DNA of 6,501 nt from Clostridiales bacterium (GCA_003522945.1 DPHR01000121.1:1-6501); one strand, 5' to 3'. Shown: positions 1 to 5,616, counted from the stretch's first letter. Program-made: numbers and translations. The notes: generated from the letters alone by a model not told the origin.

Positions 1-557
1 GCCGCCTCGCGCGCCGAAAGCGCGTCTACGGCGATCACACGATCCGGCCGGACGAGCGATACAACGCCGCGGACGAGCGCCGCGCTTTCGATGCCGGTCG
101 TGCCGAGAACGCCGGTACGGAAAACGCTCACCGGGCGAAACGCCGCGAACTCTTCCGGGAGCCGTGTTTTCAAATGGCGCGTGACGAGAACGCACTCGGC
201 GGCGAGCGGCCCGACGGCGTCCGGGGTAATATCCGGATTCCCCAGACCGACAACAAGAACGCTCTCTTCCGGCTCCATGGCAAGCTGCGTGCGGATCTCG
301 CGCGCGAGCACGCCGCAGGCGCGGCGGAAGGCGTCCTCCTCGCGCCGGACGAGCGCGTCGAGCGAGATCGTGACATAGCGTCCCGTCGGTTTACATAACT
401 CTTCGGCAGCTTCCTCGTCCAGTATCTCCACGGTCTCAACGCCGAGACCGTCGCGTGTTTCCTGCCGGGCCGAGACGCCCGCGAGAGCGGCGCCGCGCGT
501 TCGGAGCCATACGTCGCGCGACTCGCACGCGAGATCGGTTCGGAAAGATTTTTTCAA
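1..557 (-). CDS. gpr: GPR endopeptidase (spore germination protease), 3' end cut by window edge
   Basis: GPR is the atypical aspartic protease (family A25) that degrades small acid-soluble spore proteins on germination. It is made in the forespore as a zymogen that loses a short N-terminal propeptide. The minus strand reads open for 185 full codons to the edge. Family landmarks occur in order: RTDLA (residues 6-10), GRYVTI (59-64), VVGLGN (102-107), TPDAVGP (111-117), VTRH (125-128), GTTGIE (152-157) and IAVDALSAR (175-183). By comparison with the Bacillus megaterium enzyme, Asp113 and Asp178 match the two catalytic aspartates (Asp127 and Asp193). I chose TTG at 557 because AGGAGG lies 8 nt upstream. 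An in-frame ATG at 576-578 has no such site and would begin almost at the predicted transcript start. The family is about 320-370 residues, so roughly half is missing to the left. Identification is firm; the start is inferred. Confidence 0.95.
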   Translation of the reverse strand, partial: MKKSFRTDLACESRDVWLRTRGAALAGVSARQETRDGLGVETVEILDEEAAEELCKPTGRYVTISLDALVRREEDAFRRACGVLAREIRTQLAMEPEESVLVVGLGNPDITPDAVGPLAAECVLVTRHLKTRLPEEFAAFRPVSVFRTGVLGTTGIESAALVRGVVSLVRPDRVIAVDALSAREA

Positions 558-565
558 GAATTTTT

Positions 566-571
566 CCTCCT
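566..571 (-). promoter_or_regulatory. gpr ribosome binding site that favours the TTG start
   Basis: On the minus strand AGGAGG is followed by 8 nt and then TTG at 557-555. The in-frame ATG at 576-578 lies upstream of this site and so cannot use it. With the TTG start the protein begins MKKSFRTDLA, close to the usual GPR N-terminus. Confidence 0.7.
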
Positions 572-588
572 GCGCCATATCTTGTGGT

Positions 589-617
589 CAGTATTTGAAG
601 GAGACACAAAAGTATGC
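589..617 (-). promoter_or_regulatory. Candidate forespore (sigma-G/F type) promoter of gpr
   Basis: On the minus strand GCATA (617-613) is followed by a 17-nt spacer and AATACTG (595-589). The sigma-G pattern is about G-A/C-AT-R, 17-18 nt, then CATWMTA. The -35 matches 5 of 5 positions and the -10 matches 5 of 7. gpr is a known sigma-G target in Bacillus, which raises the prior. The predicted start near 581-583 gives a leader of about 25 nt before TTG 557. Sequence match only. Confidence 0.55.
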
Positions 618-648
618 AAAATTTTTCGGGAGAAAACGAAAAAAGTGC

Positions 649-677
649 TTGCAAATTCAGGAATCCTCCTTTATAAT
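649..677 (+). promoter_or_regulatory. Sigma-A promoter of rpsT
   Basis: TTGCAA (649-654), a 17-bp spacer and a perfect TATAAT (672-677) form a strong housekeeping promoter. Transcription should start near 684, giving a leader of about 50 nt before the rpsT ATG. It points away from the gpr promoter, so the two genes are controlled separately from one short gap. Confidence 0.88.
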
Positions 678-685
678 ATCAAAAC

Positions 686-703
686 GCGGGTTCGTCAATC
701 CGC
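686..703 (+). other. Small hairpin at the 5' end of the rpsT leader
   Basis: GCGGGTT (686-692) and AATCCGC (697-703) can form a 7-bp stem, including one G-U pair, with a CGTC loop. It lies 2-3 nt after the predicted transcript start and ends before the ribosome binding site (717-725). It could stabilise the 5' end or take part in S20 feedback control. The stem is short and may be chance. Confidence 0.3.
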
Positions 704-734
704 AGGAGTATTGAATGGAGGAGGTGGCTAAAGA

Positions 735-1001
735 ATGGCCAACATCAAGTCTTCGGCCAAGAGGGTTCTCGTCTCCCGTGTTCGCGCCGAGCGCAACAAG
801 GCGGACAAGTCTGAGCTCAAGACCACGATCAAAAAGTTTGACGCCGCTGCGACGGAAGGAAATAAGGAGAACGCCGAGGCTGCCTACAAAGCCGCTGTCA
901 AGACGGTTGACCGCGCGGTATCCAAGGGTCTGCTCCACAAGAACAACGCAGCTCGCAAGAAGTCCAGCATGGCTTCCAAAATGAACGCGCTGAGCGAATA
1001 A
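735..1001 (+). CDS. rpsT: 30S ribosomal protein S20
   Basis: S20 is a primary binder of 16S rRNA in the 30S subunit body and helps early assembly. The 88-residue product is lysine-, arginine- and alanine-rich, helical and of normal family length. It begins MANIKSSAKR, the S20 signature start, and has the conserved C-terminal KGLLHKNNAARKKSSMA (residues 64-80). A very strong ribosome binding site (GGAGGAGGT, 717-725) lies 9 nt before the ATG, as expected for a highly expressed gene. It is monocistronic: a sigma-A promoter lies upstream and a perfect terminator follows the TAA by 13 nt. The divergent gpr next door matches the arrangement in many spore formers. Nothing is unusual in the protein. 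Confidence 0.98.
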   Translation: MANIKSSAKRVLVSRVRAERNKADKSELKTTIKKFDAAATEGNKENAEAAYKAAVKTVDRAVSKGLLHKNNAARKKSSMASKMNALSE

Positions 1002-1014
1002 TCCTCAAAACCGG

Positions 1015-1048
1015 ACAGTGCGGCAGATATCTGCCGCACTGTTTTTTT
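1015..1048 (+). terminator. Rho-independent terminator of rpsT
   Basis: ACAGTGCGGCAG (1015-1026) pairs perfectly with CTGCCGCACTGT (1031-1042) around an ATAT loop. The T at 1042 begins a run of seven T (1042-1048). It starts 13 nt after the rpsT stop codon. Confidence 0.95.
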
Positions 1049-1062
1049 ATAGAGTATAAAGA

Positions 1063-1080
1063 TTTTGCAAATTTGCAAAA
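1063..1080. promoter_or_regulatory. 18-bp perfect palindrome, candidate operator before the lipid kinase gene
   Basis: TTTTGCAAATTTGCAAAA is identical to its reverse complement and contains two TTTGCAAA-like half sites. It lies between the rpsT terminator and the -10 box at 1109-1114. That is about 30-45 bp upstream of the -10, where a dimeric regulator often binds. No loop or T-tract makes it a terminator. The cognate regulator is unknown, and chance in AT-rich DNA is possible. Confidence 0.45.
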
Positions 1081-1108
1081 AAGACATAAATTCTAAGAGA
1101 AGATACAT

Positions 1109-1114
1109 TATAAT
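1109..1114 (+). promoter_or_regulatory. -10 box of a probable promoter for the lipid kinase gene
   Basis: A perfect TATAAT lies 63 bp before the ATG at 1178, downstream of the rpsT terminator. No good -35 stands at 16-18 bp: the 17-bp position (1086-1091) reads ATAAAT. The promoter may be weak or need an activator, and the palindrome at 1063-1080 would be a candidate site. Confidence 0.5.
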
Positions 1115-1177
1115 ATCCATGCAGGCAGGGCAGCGCCTCTGCATAAACGAAACGACAACTTTTGCGAGGTATCTACA

Positions 1178-2074
1178 ATGGCCAAGTCCTTAATGATGCT
1201 GGTGAACCCCGCCGCCGGGCGGTCAATGTCTGATCTCAATCTCGGCACGGCAGTATCCACGTTCGCTCTGAACGGGTATTGCCCGACCGTCTTTTATACG
1301 ACCGCGCCGGGCACGGCGTCGAAGATCGTCGAAGAGAACGCCGCGAACTACGAGCGGCTCGTCTGTCTCGGCGGCGACGGCACGCTCTCCGACACGATCG
1401 CGGGCCTGATGACGCTGCCGCAGGAGAAGCGCCCCAAGCTCGGGTACATCCCGATGGGCACGGCGAACGACGTGGCAAACACGCTCGGCCTGCCGATGCG
1501 CCAGCCGGGGCGCGCCGCGGAAATAATCCTCGCCGGAACGCCGCTGCACTACGACGTCGGCGAGATGGACGGCGTTGGCTTCTTTACCTATATCGCCGCA
1601 TTCGGCGCGTTCACCGAGGTGAGCTACAAGACCGACCAGGAGCTCAAACGTACGCTCGGCCATCTGGCGTATGTGCTCGGCGGGCTGAACGCCCTTTCCA
1701 CCATCAAGAGCTACAAGGCCGTCATTGAGCACGAAAACGGCGTCGTCGAAGGTGAATTCATTTACGGCGCGATGTCCAACTCCCTGAGCGTCGCGGGCAT
1801 GGTGCGCCTGAACGACGATCTCGTCGATCTCTCAGACGGCAAGTTTGAAATTTTGCTCGTCCGCCGCCCGAAGGACGTGATGGAGGTCAACAGCATCCTC
1901 ACAGGCGTGCTGAACAAGACCTACGACAGCCCGTGCCTCACCGTAGCGCAGTCGAGCTTCGTGAAAGTCACGTTTGAGGAGCCCGTGCCCTGGACGCGCG
2001 ACGGCGAGGACGGCGGCGCACACCGGACGCTTACTCTGCGCTCCCACCGCCACGCCGTGGATATCTACTGCTGA
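1178..2074 (+). CDS. Diacylglycerol kinase family lipid kinase (DgkB/YegS type)
   Basis: This is a soluble, membrane-associated lipid kinase that transfers phosphate from ATP to a lipid hydroxyl. In Gram-positive DgkB the substrate is diacylglycerol, recycled to phosphatidate. The 298-residue length is typical. Visible motifs are NPAAG (residues 10-14), the nucleotide-loop GGDGT (65-69), GTANDVA (94-100), the LSDGKFEILLV segment (218-228) and the C-terminal DGE (275-277), whose aspartate is the expected catalytic base. The ATG follows GAGGT (1166-1170) by 7 nt. It appears to be a single-gene unit, with a terminator upstream and two hairpins downstream. The family is certain; the substrate is not, since YegS-like members phosphorylate other lipids and some family proteins have other roles. 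Confidence 0.93.
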   Translation: MAKSLMMLVNPAAGRSMSDLNLGTAVSTFALNGYCPTVFYTTAPGTASKIVEENAANYERLVCLGGDGTLSDTIAGLMTLPQEKRPKLGYIPMGTANDVANTLGLPMRQPGRAAEIILAGTPLHYDVGEMDGVGFFTYIAAFGAFTEVSYKTDQELKRTLGHLAYVLGGLNALSTIKSYKAVIEHENGVVEGEFIYGAMSNSLSVAGMVRLNDDLVDLSDGKFEILLVRRPKDVMEVNSILTGVLNKTYDSPCLTVAQSSFVKVTFEEPVPWTRDGEDGGAHRTLTLRSHRHAVDIYC

Positions 2075-2090
2075 AAAACAAAATATAGTA

Positions 2091-2118
2091 GTTCGCCGCC
2101 GCTTTTCCGGCGGCGAAC
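2091..2118 (+). other. GC-rich hairpin after the lipid kinase gene
   Basis: GTTCGCCGCCG (2091-2101) and CGGCGGCGAAC (2108-2118) form a perfect 11-bp stem with a 6-nt CTTTTC loop, 16 nt after the stop codon. No T-run follows, so it is not a classical terminator. It could protect the 3' end of the mRNA or act together with the next hairpin. Confidence 0.6.
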
Positions 2119-2126
2119 ATCCATAT

Positions 2127-2170
2127 ATGCCCCCGTGCCGTATCCTTTCCGGAGACCGGCGCGGGGGCAT
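2127..2170 (+). other. Second, longer hairpin after the lipid kinase gene
   Basis: Bases 2127-2140 pair with 2157-2170 in a 14-bp stem containing one G-U pair, around a 16-nt loop. The stem core is five C-G pairs. Only TT follows it. It stands 8 nt after the first hairpin, giving a tandem structured 3' region before the TRAP promoter. Termination is plausible but unproven. Confidence 0.55.
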
Positions 2171-2249
2171 TTCGCCGTTCTGCACAGTTTCCGGATTTAC
2201 TCTGCTAAATTTTTTGCATAATAATTTCTCTTAAAATTCAAATTTGTTC

Positions 2250-2278
2250 TTGCAATCGCCGTTTTCAGCGTTTATAAT
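2250..2278 (+). promoter_or_regulatory. Sigma-A promoter of the TRAP transporter operon
   Basis: TTGCAA (2250-2255), a 17-bp spacer and TATAAT (2273-2278) repeat the exact -35, -10 and spacing seen before rpsT. A start near 2285 gives a leader of about 83 nt before ATG 2368. The sequence upstream (2205-2248) is AT-rich. Confidence 0.85.
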
Positions 2279-2353
2279 GCGTTCATACGAAAGTTATTTC
2301 CTGCGGCTTGCAAATTTCGCGGTTTTGCGGGAAGTGCATCCGTCAGAATGAAA

Positions 2354-2359
2354 AGGAGG
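2354..2359 (+). promoter_or_regulatory. Ribosome binding site that sets the solute receptor start
   Basis: AGGAGG is followed by 8 nt and then ATG at 2368. The in-frame ATG at 2362 is only 2 nt away, too close. A TTG at 2308 in the same frame lies upstream and would put a charged, non-secretory segment before the signal peptide. Confidence 0.85.
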
Positions 2360-2367
2360 AAATGAAA

Positions 2368-3357
2368 ATGAAAAAAATTCTGGCTCTGGTTTTGGCTCTG
2401 TGCATGGTGTTCGCGCTGTGCGCCTGCGGGAGCAGCTCGGGTGATTCCGACACCCCGGCGGCAAGCACCGTTTCGCTGAACGTCGGCACCGGCGGTGAGA
2501 GCGGCACCTATTACGGCTACACCGGCATCCTCGGCACCGTGATCGGACAGAAGACCGATGTTAAGCTCACGGTCGTTGCGACCGGCGGCTCCAAGGATAA
2601 CCTTGTGAGCATGCAGGACGGCATGTACGATCTTGCGACCGTCCAGTCCGACGTTATGACCTACGCCTACAACGGCACGAACTCCTTTGCCGACTCCGGC
2701 AAGATCGACGGCTTCCGCGTTCTGTGCGCTCTGTATCCCGAAACGGTGCAGATCGTCACGACCGATCCCTCGCTCAAGACCGTGGAAGACCTGCGCGGCA
2801 AGCGCGTGTGCGTCGGCGACGTCGGCAGCGGCACGTACTTCAACGCTATCGATGTGTTCGCCGCCTACGACATGACCATCGACGATGTTTCCCCCGTGTA
2901 CCAGTCCTTCGGCGACAGCACCGAGAGCCTCAAGGACGGCAAGATCGACGCTGCGTTCCTCTGCGCCGGCGCTCCGACCCCGGCCGTTACCGAGCTCGCC
3001 GCCTCAAAAACCGTGTACATGATCGGCTTTGACGACGCGCACATGGAAAAGCTGCTCGCTTCCTGCCCGTGGTACGCCAAGCTCGTTCTGCCCGCCGGTA
3101 CCTATGCCGGGTTTGACGAGGACTGCGCCACCATCACCGTGAAGGCTACGCTCGTCTGCCGCGCCGATCTTGACGACGACACCGCTTACACCATCGTCAA
3201 GACCATCATGGAGAGCAAGGACGACATCGCCGCCCTGCACGAGAAAGGCAACAGCATCGATCTGACCTTCGCCACCGAGGGCATCGCCGTTCCGTTCGCC
3301 GCGGGCGCCGCGAAGTACTTTGCCGAAAACGGCATCACCGTCGAGACCGCCGGCTGA
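2368..3357 (+). CDS. TAXI-family TRAP transporter solute-binding lipoprotein
   Basis: This is the extracytoplasmic receptor of a TRAP uptake system; it hands a small solute to the membrane permease. From ATG 2368 the product has 329 residues. It starts with a lipoprotein signal peptide (KK, hydrophobic core about 4-17) and a lipobox LCAC with the lipidated cysteine at position 20. A polar, low-complexity linker (21-35) follows. TAXI features follow: VGTGGESGTYYGYTG (39-53), ATGGSKDNL (71-79), DLRGKRVCVGDVGSGT (141-156) and LKDGKIDAAF (188-197), typical of the two-lobed fold. The permease gene lies 151 bp downstream on the same strand. Characterised TAXI receptors bind compounds such as glutamate or 2-oxoglutarate, but the ligand cannot be told from this sequence. 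The family call is strong; the start rests on the ribosome binding site and signal peptide. Confidence 0.92.
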   Translation: MKKILALVLALCMVFALCACGSSSGDSDTPAASTVSLNVGTGGESGTYYGYTGILGTVIGQKTDVKLTVVATGGSKDNLVSMQDGMYDLATVQSDVMTYAYNGTNSFADSGKIDGFRVLCALYPETVQIVTTDPSLKTVEDLRGKRVCVGDVGSGTYFNAIDVFAAYDMTIDDVSPVYQSFGDSTESLKDGKIDAAFLCAGAPTPAVTELAASKTVYMIGFDDAHMEKLLASCPWYAKLVLPAGTYAGFDEDCATITVKATLVCRADLDDDTAYTIVKTIMESKDDIAALHEKGNSIDLTFATEGIAVPFAAGAAKYFAENGITVETAG

Positions 3358-3379
3358 TCCTCCCGGCTGTCTCCTCTCA

Positions 3380-3401
3380 CCGGGGGCGCAAGGCCCCCCG
3401 G
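3380..3401 (+). other. GC hairpin just after the solute receptor gene
   Basis: CCGGGGG (3380-3386) and CCCCCGG (3395-3401) pair with an 8-nt loop, 22 nt after the receptor stop codon. No T-run follows. It abuts the longer inverted repeat at 3400-3467, and the two may protect the receptor part of the mRNA. Confidence 0.5.
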
Positions 3402-3467
3402 GCGGAGCAGATCCCGCCCCTACAGGATAACCTGGAATTCCCGTAGGGGAGGGGCTCTGCTCCTCCC
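3400..3467. repeat. Long imperfect inverted repeat between receptor and permease genes
   Basis: The left arm (3400-3423) and right arm (3443-3467) can form about 21 base pairs with three short interruptions. The best blocks are CCCCTAC (3417-3423) with GTAGGGG (3443-3449), and GGAGCAGA (3404-3411) with TCTGCTCC (3456-3463). Inside is a further small hairpin, CAGG-ATAA-CCTG (3423-3434). A related copy lies after the permease gene at 5441-5512. This looks like a dispersed intergenic palindromic element, non-coding and perhaps derived from a miniature transposon. That origin is an inference. Confidence 0.65.
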
Positions 3468-3471
3468 CTTT
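3445..3471 (+). terminator. Possible leaky terminator or attenuator inside the TRAP operon
   Basis: AGGGGAGGGG (3445-3454) pairs with CTCCTCCCCT (3460-3469), including one G-U pair, around a 5-nt loop. Only three T follow (3469-3471). This local stem competes with the longer inverted repeat. A partial stop here would leave more receptor than permease mRNA, as is common in binding-protein operons. Strength is uncertain because the T-run is short. Confidence 0.4.
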
Positions 3472-3508
3472 GCATATGTAAAAGATTCTTTTTTCGGGAG
3501 GTAGCCCC

Positions 3509-5434
3509 ATGTCTCACGACGCGACAAAAAATCTCAACGAAGTCATGCGCAAGTATGACCGCGAATCGAATACCCGTGCCTGGGAGGGCAAGCCGAAGAT
3601 CGCTGTGCAGGCGTATCTCGCGGCATTCGCCATTTTCGAGGTGTATGTCACGCTGTTTGGCACGATGCTCGACGAGGTGCGGCTCACGTCGTTCGTCGGC
3701 GGGCTGCTGATCGCAGGCTTTCTCATTTTCCCCAGCCACAAGCACGAGTTCCGCGTGAACTATATCCCCTGGTACGACTGGGTCATCATGGCGCTCGGCG
3801 CGGTATCGTTCTTCTATTTCTGCTTCAACGCCAATACCATCGTGCAGCAGCTCCCGGCGCTCAAGACGTACGAGGTCGTGCTCGGCGTGATCGGCATTCT
3901 CGCGCTCTTTGAGCTCTGCCGCCGGAGCACCGGCGTGCCCATCATGATCGTGGCGGGCGTCTTCATTGCGTACGCGCTCTACTACTACGGCGTCAAGCGC
4001 GGGCTCGGCGCAGGGGCGTTCAAATCGCTCGTCTGCTCGCTCTTCTATAAAAAGACGGGCATTCTCTCCACGCCGATCAACGTCTGCTCCAAGTACATCG
4101 CCGTATTCATCATCTTCGGCGCGTTTCTTGAGCGTACCGGCATTTCCGATTTCTTCATCCAGCTCGCAAACTCGCTGGCCGGCTCGTCCGCCGGCGGCCC
4201 GGCGAAGGTCGCCGTTATTTCGAGCGCGCTGTGCGGCATGGTGTCCGGTTCGTCCGTCGGAAACACCGTAACGACCGGCAGCGTCACGATCCCGATGATG
4301 AAAAAGACCGGGTATAGAGGCGAATTTGCCGGTGCGGTCGAAGCGGCGGCATCTACCGGCGGGCAGATCATGCCCCCGATCATGGGCGCGGCGGCGTTCC
4401 TGATGGTAGACTACGTAAGTCTCCCGTATTCAAACATCGTCGTCCGGGCGATCCTCCCGGCAGTGCTGTATTTTACCGGCATTTTCATCTGCGTGCATCT
4501 CGAGGCGAAGAAATCCGGGCTGCAGGGTGTGCCCCGCCGCGAGCTGCCTCCCGTGATGCCGCTTCTGAAAAAGACGTATCTGCTGCTGCCGCTCGTGATC
4601 CTTGTGTATCTCGTCTCGTCCGGCAGCCGGACAATGGCCTTTGCCGCCGCGGTAGCAACCGTCACCGCGATCGTCGTAAGCATGTTTTCCAAAGAAACAC
4701 GCATGACTCCGAAGAAATTCTTTGAAGCTTTGGCCGGCGGTACGCAGGGGTGCATCTCGGTCGGCGTCGCCTGCTGCGTGGCGGGCATCGTCGCGGGCTG
4801 TCTCACGATGACCGGTCTCGCCAACCAGATCCTGCACGCCATCATCGGCGTTAGCGGCAACGCGAAGCTCCTCGCGCTCTTCCTCACAATGCTCTGCTGC
4901 ATCGTGCTCGGCATGGGCGTTCCGACGACCGCCAACTACTGCATCATGGCCACGACCTGCGCGCCCATTCTCGTACAGATGGGCATCCCGACGGTCGCGG
5001 CGCACTTCTTTGTGTTCTACTTCGGCATCGTCGCCGACCTCACGCCGCCGGTCGCCCTCGCGGCCTACGCCGGCGCCGCCATTGCGGGCGCAAATCCGAT
5101 GAAGACCGCCTTCAACGCAACAAAGCTCGCTATCGCAGCGTTCATCATCCCGTATATTCTCGCCTACAACCCCGCGATGGTGCTCGTCGATACGACCGTC
5201 GTGGAGGTCATTATGATTGCTATCACGTCGCTCATCGGCATGTTCGGTCTCGGGATGGCGCTCGAGGGCTACTACCGCGGGAGCATTCCCTGGTATCTGA
5301 GGATCCTCTCCGCCGCCGGCGGCCTGTGCCTTGTGTACCCCGGCACGGTGACGGACGTGATCGGCATCGTCGTTGTCGGTGCGATCGTCGTCATGCAGAT
5401 CCTCCGGGCGAAGAAGACGCTCAAAGCCGCATGA
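3509..5434 (+). CDS. TRAP transporter fused permease (4TM + 12TM, DctQM-type)
   Basis: This is the membrane part of the TRAP system: small (Q-like) and large (M-like) subunits fused in one 641-residue chain, normal for fused TRAP permeases that partner TAXI receptors. It imports the solute with a sodium or proton gradient rather than ATP. A polar N-terminus (1-33) precedes several hydrophobic helices, about 35-53, 60-74, 89-105, 120-136 and 143-160, which fit the small-subunit part. Large-subunit motifs are SGSSVGNTVTTGSVTIP (246-262), GGQIMPPIMGAAAFLM (284-299), GMGVPTTANY (468-477) and ADLTPPVALAAYAGAAIAG (509-527). The two SGS/GVP loop regions are the expected substrate and cation sites. 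Hydrophobic helices continue to about 631. GGGAGGT (3496-3502) lies 6 nt before the ATG. The gene shares the promoter at 2250-2278 with the receptor and ends before a strong terminator. Substrate unknown. Confidence 0.95.
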   Translation: MSHDATKNLNEVMRKYDRESNTRAWEGKPKIAVQAYLAAFAIFEVYVTLFGTMLDEVRLTSFVGGLLIAGFLIFPSHKHEFRVNYIPWYDWVIMALGAVSFFYFCFNANTIVQQLPALKTYEVVLGVIGILALFELCRRSTGVPIMIVAGVFIAYALYYYGVKRGLGAGAFKSLVCSLFYKKTGILSTPINVCSKYIAVFIIFGAFLERTGISDFFIQLANSLAGSSAGGPAKVAVISSALCGMVSGSSVGNTVTTGSVTIPMMKKTGYRGEFAGAVEAAASTGGQIMPPIMGAAAFLMVDYVSLPYSNIVVRAILPAVLYFTGIFICVHLEAKKSGLQGVPRRELPPVMPLLKKTYLLLPLVILVYLVSSGSRTMAFAAAVATVTAIVVSMFSKETRMTPKKFFEALAGGTQGCISVGVACCVAGIVAGCLTMTGLANQILHAIIGVSGNAKLLALFLTMLCCIVLGMGVPTTANYCIMATTCAPILVQMGIPTVAAHFFVFYFGIVADLTPPVALAAYAGAAIAGANPMKTAFNATKLAIAAFIIPYILAYNPAMVLVDTTVVEVIMIAITSLIGMFGLGMALEGYYRGSIPWYLRILSAAGGLCLVYPGTVTDVIGIVVVGAIVVMQILRAKKTLKAA

Positions 5435-5440
5435 AACATC

Positions 5441-5512
5441 CGGGCAAAGCAGCGCAGCGCCCCTGCGATACCCCTTGAAAAACCCCGCAGGAGAGGGGCT
5501 CTGCCCCTCCCG
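5441..5512. repeat. Second, degenerate copy of the inverted repeat, after the permease gene
   Basis: The left arm (5441-5467) and right arm (5486-5512) can form about 18 of 27 pairs, best at CCTGCG (5462-5467) with CGCAGG (5486-5491). The right arm carries GAGGGGCTCTGCCCCTC (5493-5509), close to the GAGGGGCTCTGCTCCTCCCC of the first copy (3449-3468), with a compact GGGGC-TCT-GCCCC hairpin. It begins 6 nt after the permease stop codon. The shared arm motif shows the two elements are related. Confidence 0.6.
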
Positions 5513-5528
5513 CAAATAAAGGCCCTGT

Positions 5529-5565
5529 CAAGACGCAGCCAAGATCCGGCTGCGTCTTGTTTTTT
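5529..5565 (+). terminator. Rho-independent terminator of the TRAP operon
   Basis: CAAGACGCAGCC (5529-5540) pairs perfectly with GGCTGCGTCTTG (5548-5559) around a 7-nt loop, followed by six T (5560-5565). It separates the TRAP operon from the efflux gene. Confidence 0.95.
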
Positions 5566-5569
5566 CGTT

Positions 5570-5588
5570 AAAATTCAATGAAAATTCA
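5570..5588. promoter_or_regulatory. Two AAAATTCA direct repeats upstream of the efflux gene
   Basis: AAAATTCA occurs at 5570-5577 and 5581-5588, 11 bp apart, close to one helical turn. The pair lies just upstream of the candidate -10 at 5611-5616. It could be a regulator site or an AT-rich promoter enhancer; chance is possible. Confidence 0.3.
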
Positions 5589-5607
5589 CGATTTTGCGGC
5601 GCCGCGG

Positions 5608-5616
5608 TGCTATCAT
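5608..5616 (+). promoter_or_regulatory. Candidate extended -10 promoter of the RND efflux gene
   Basis: TGCTATCAT carries the TGn extension and a 5-of-6 -10 box (TATCAT). There is no clear -35 at normal spacing, which extended -10 promoters tolerate. A start near 5623 would leave about 32 nt of leader, including AAAGGA (5640-5645), before ATG 5655. A 10-bp palindrome, GCGGCGCCGC (5596-5605), sits just upstream. Confidence 0.45.

Noticed and set aside
436..654. Minus-strand open frame of 72 codons beginning upstream of gpr
   Set aside because: It is a different frame over the gpr start and promoter. The gpr frame carries RTDLA, TPDA and DALSAR motifs; this one shows only arginine-rich out-of-frame sequence.
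1073..1114. TTGCAA at 1073-1078 as the -35 for TATAAT at 1109-1114
   Set aside because: The spacer would be 30 bp, far beyond what sigma-A accepts.
1223..1732. Minus-strand open frame (169 codons) opposite the lipid kinase
   Set aside because: The plus strand encodes GGDGT and the other kinase motifs here; the antisense frame has no signature or convincing ribosome binding site.
2308..2367. Upstream TTG start for the solute receptor adding 20 residues
   Set aside because: The extension has no ribosome binding site, contains the real AGGAGG, and would place charged sequence before the lipoprotein signal peptide.
3004..3510. Minus-strand open frame (168 codons) over the receptor end and the following gap
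   Set aside because: It runs antisense through receptor coding sequence and through the hairpin-rich gap, with proline- and glycine-rich content typical of a shadow.
4430..5515. Long minus-strand open frame (361 codons) opposite the permease
   Set aside because: It is antisense to a clear TRAP permease, is rich in H, D, R and E as expected for a mirror of GC-rich membrane coding, and lacks recognisable motifs.
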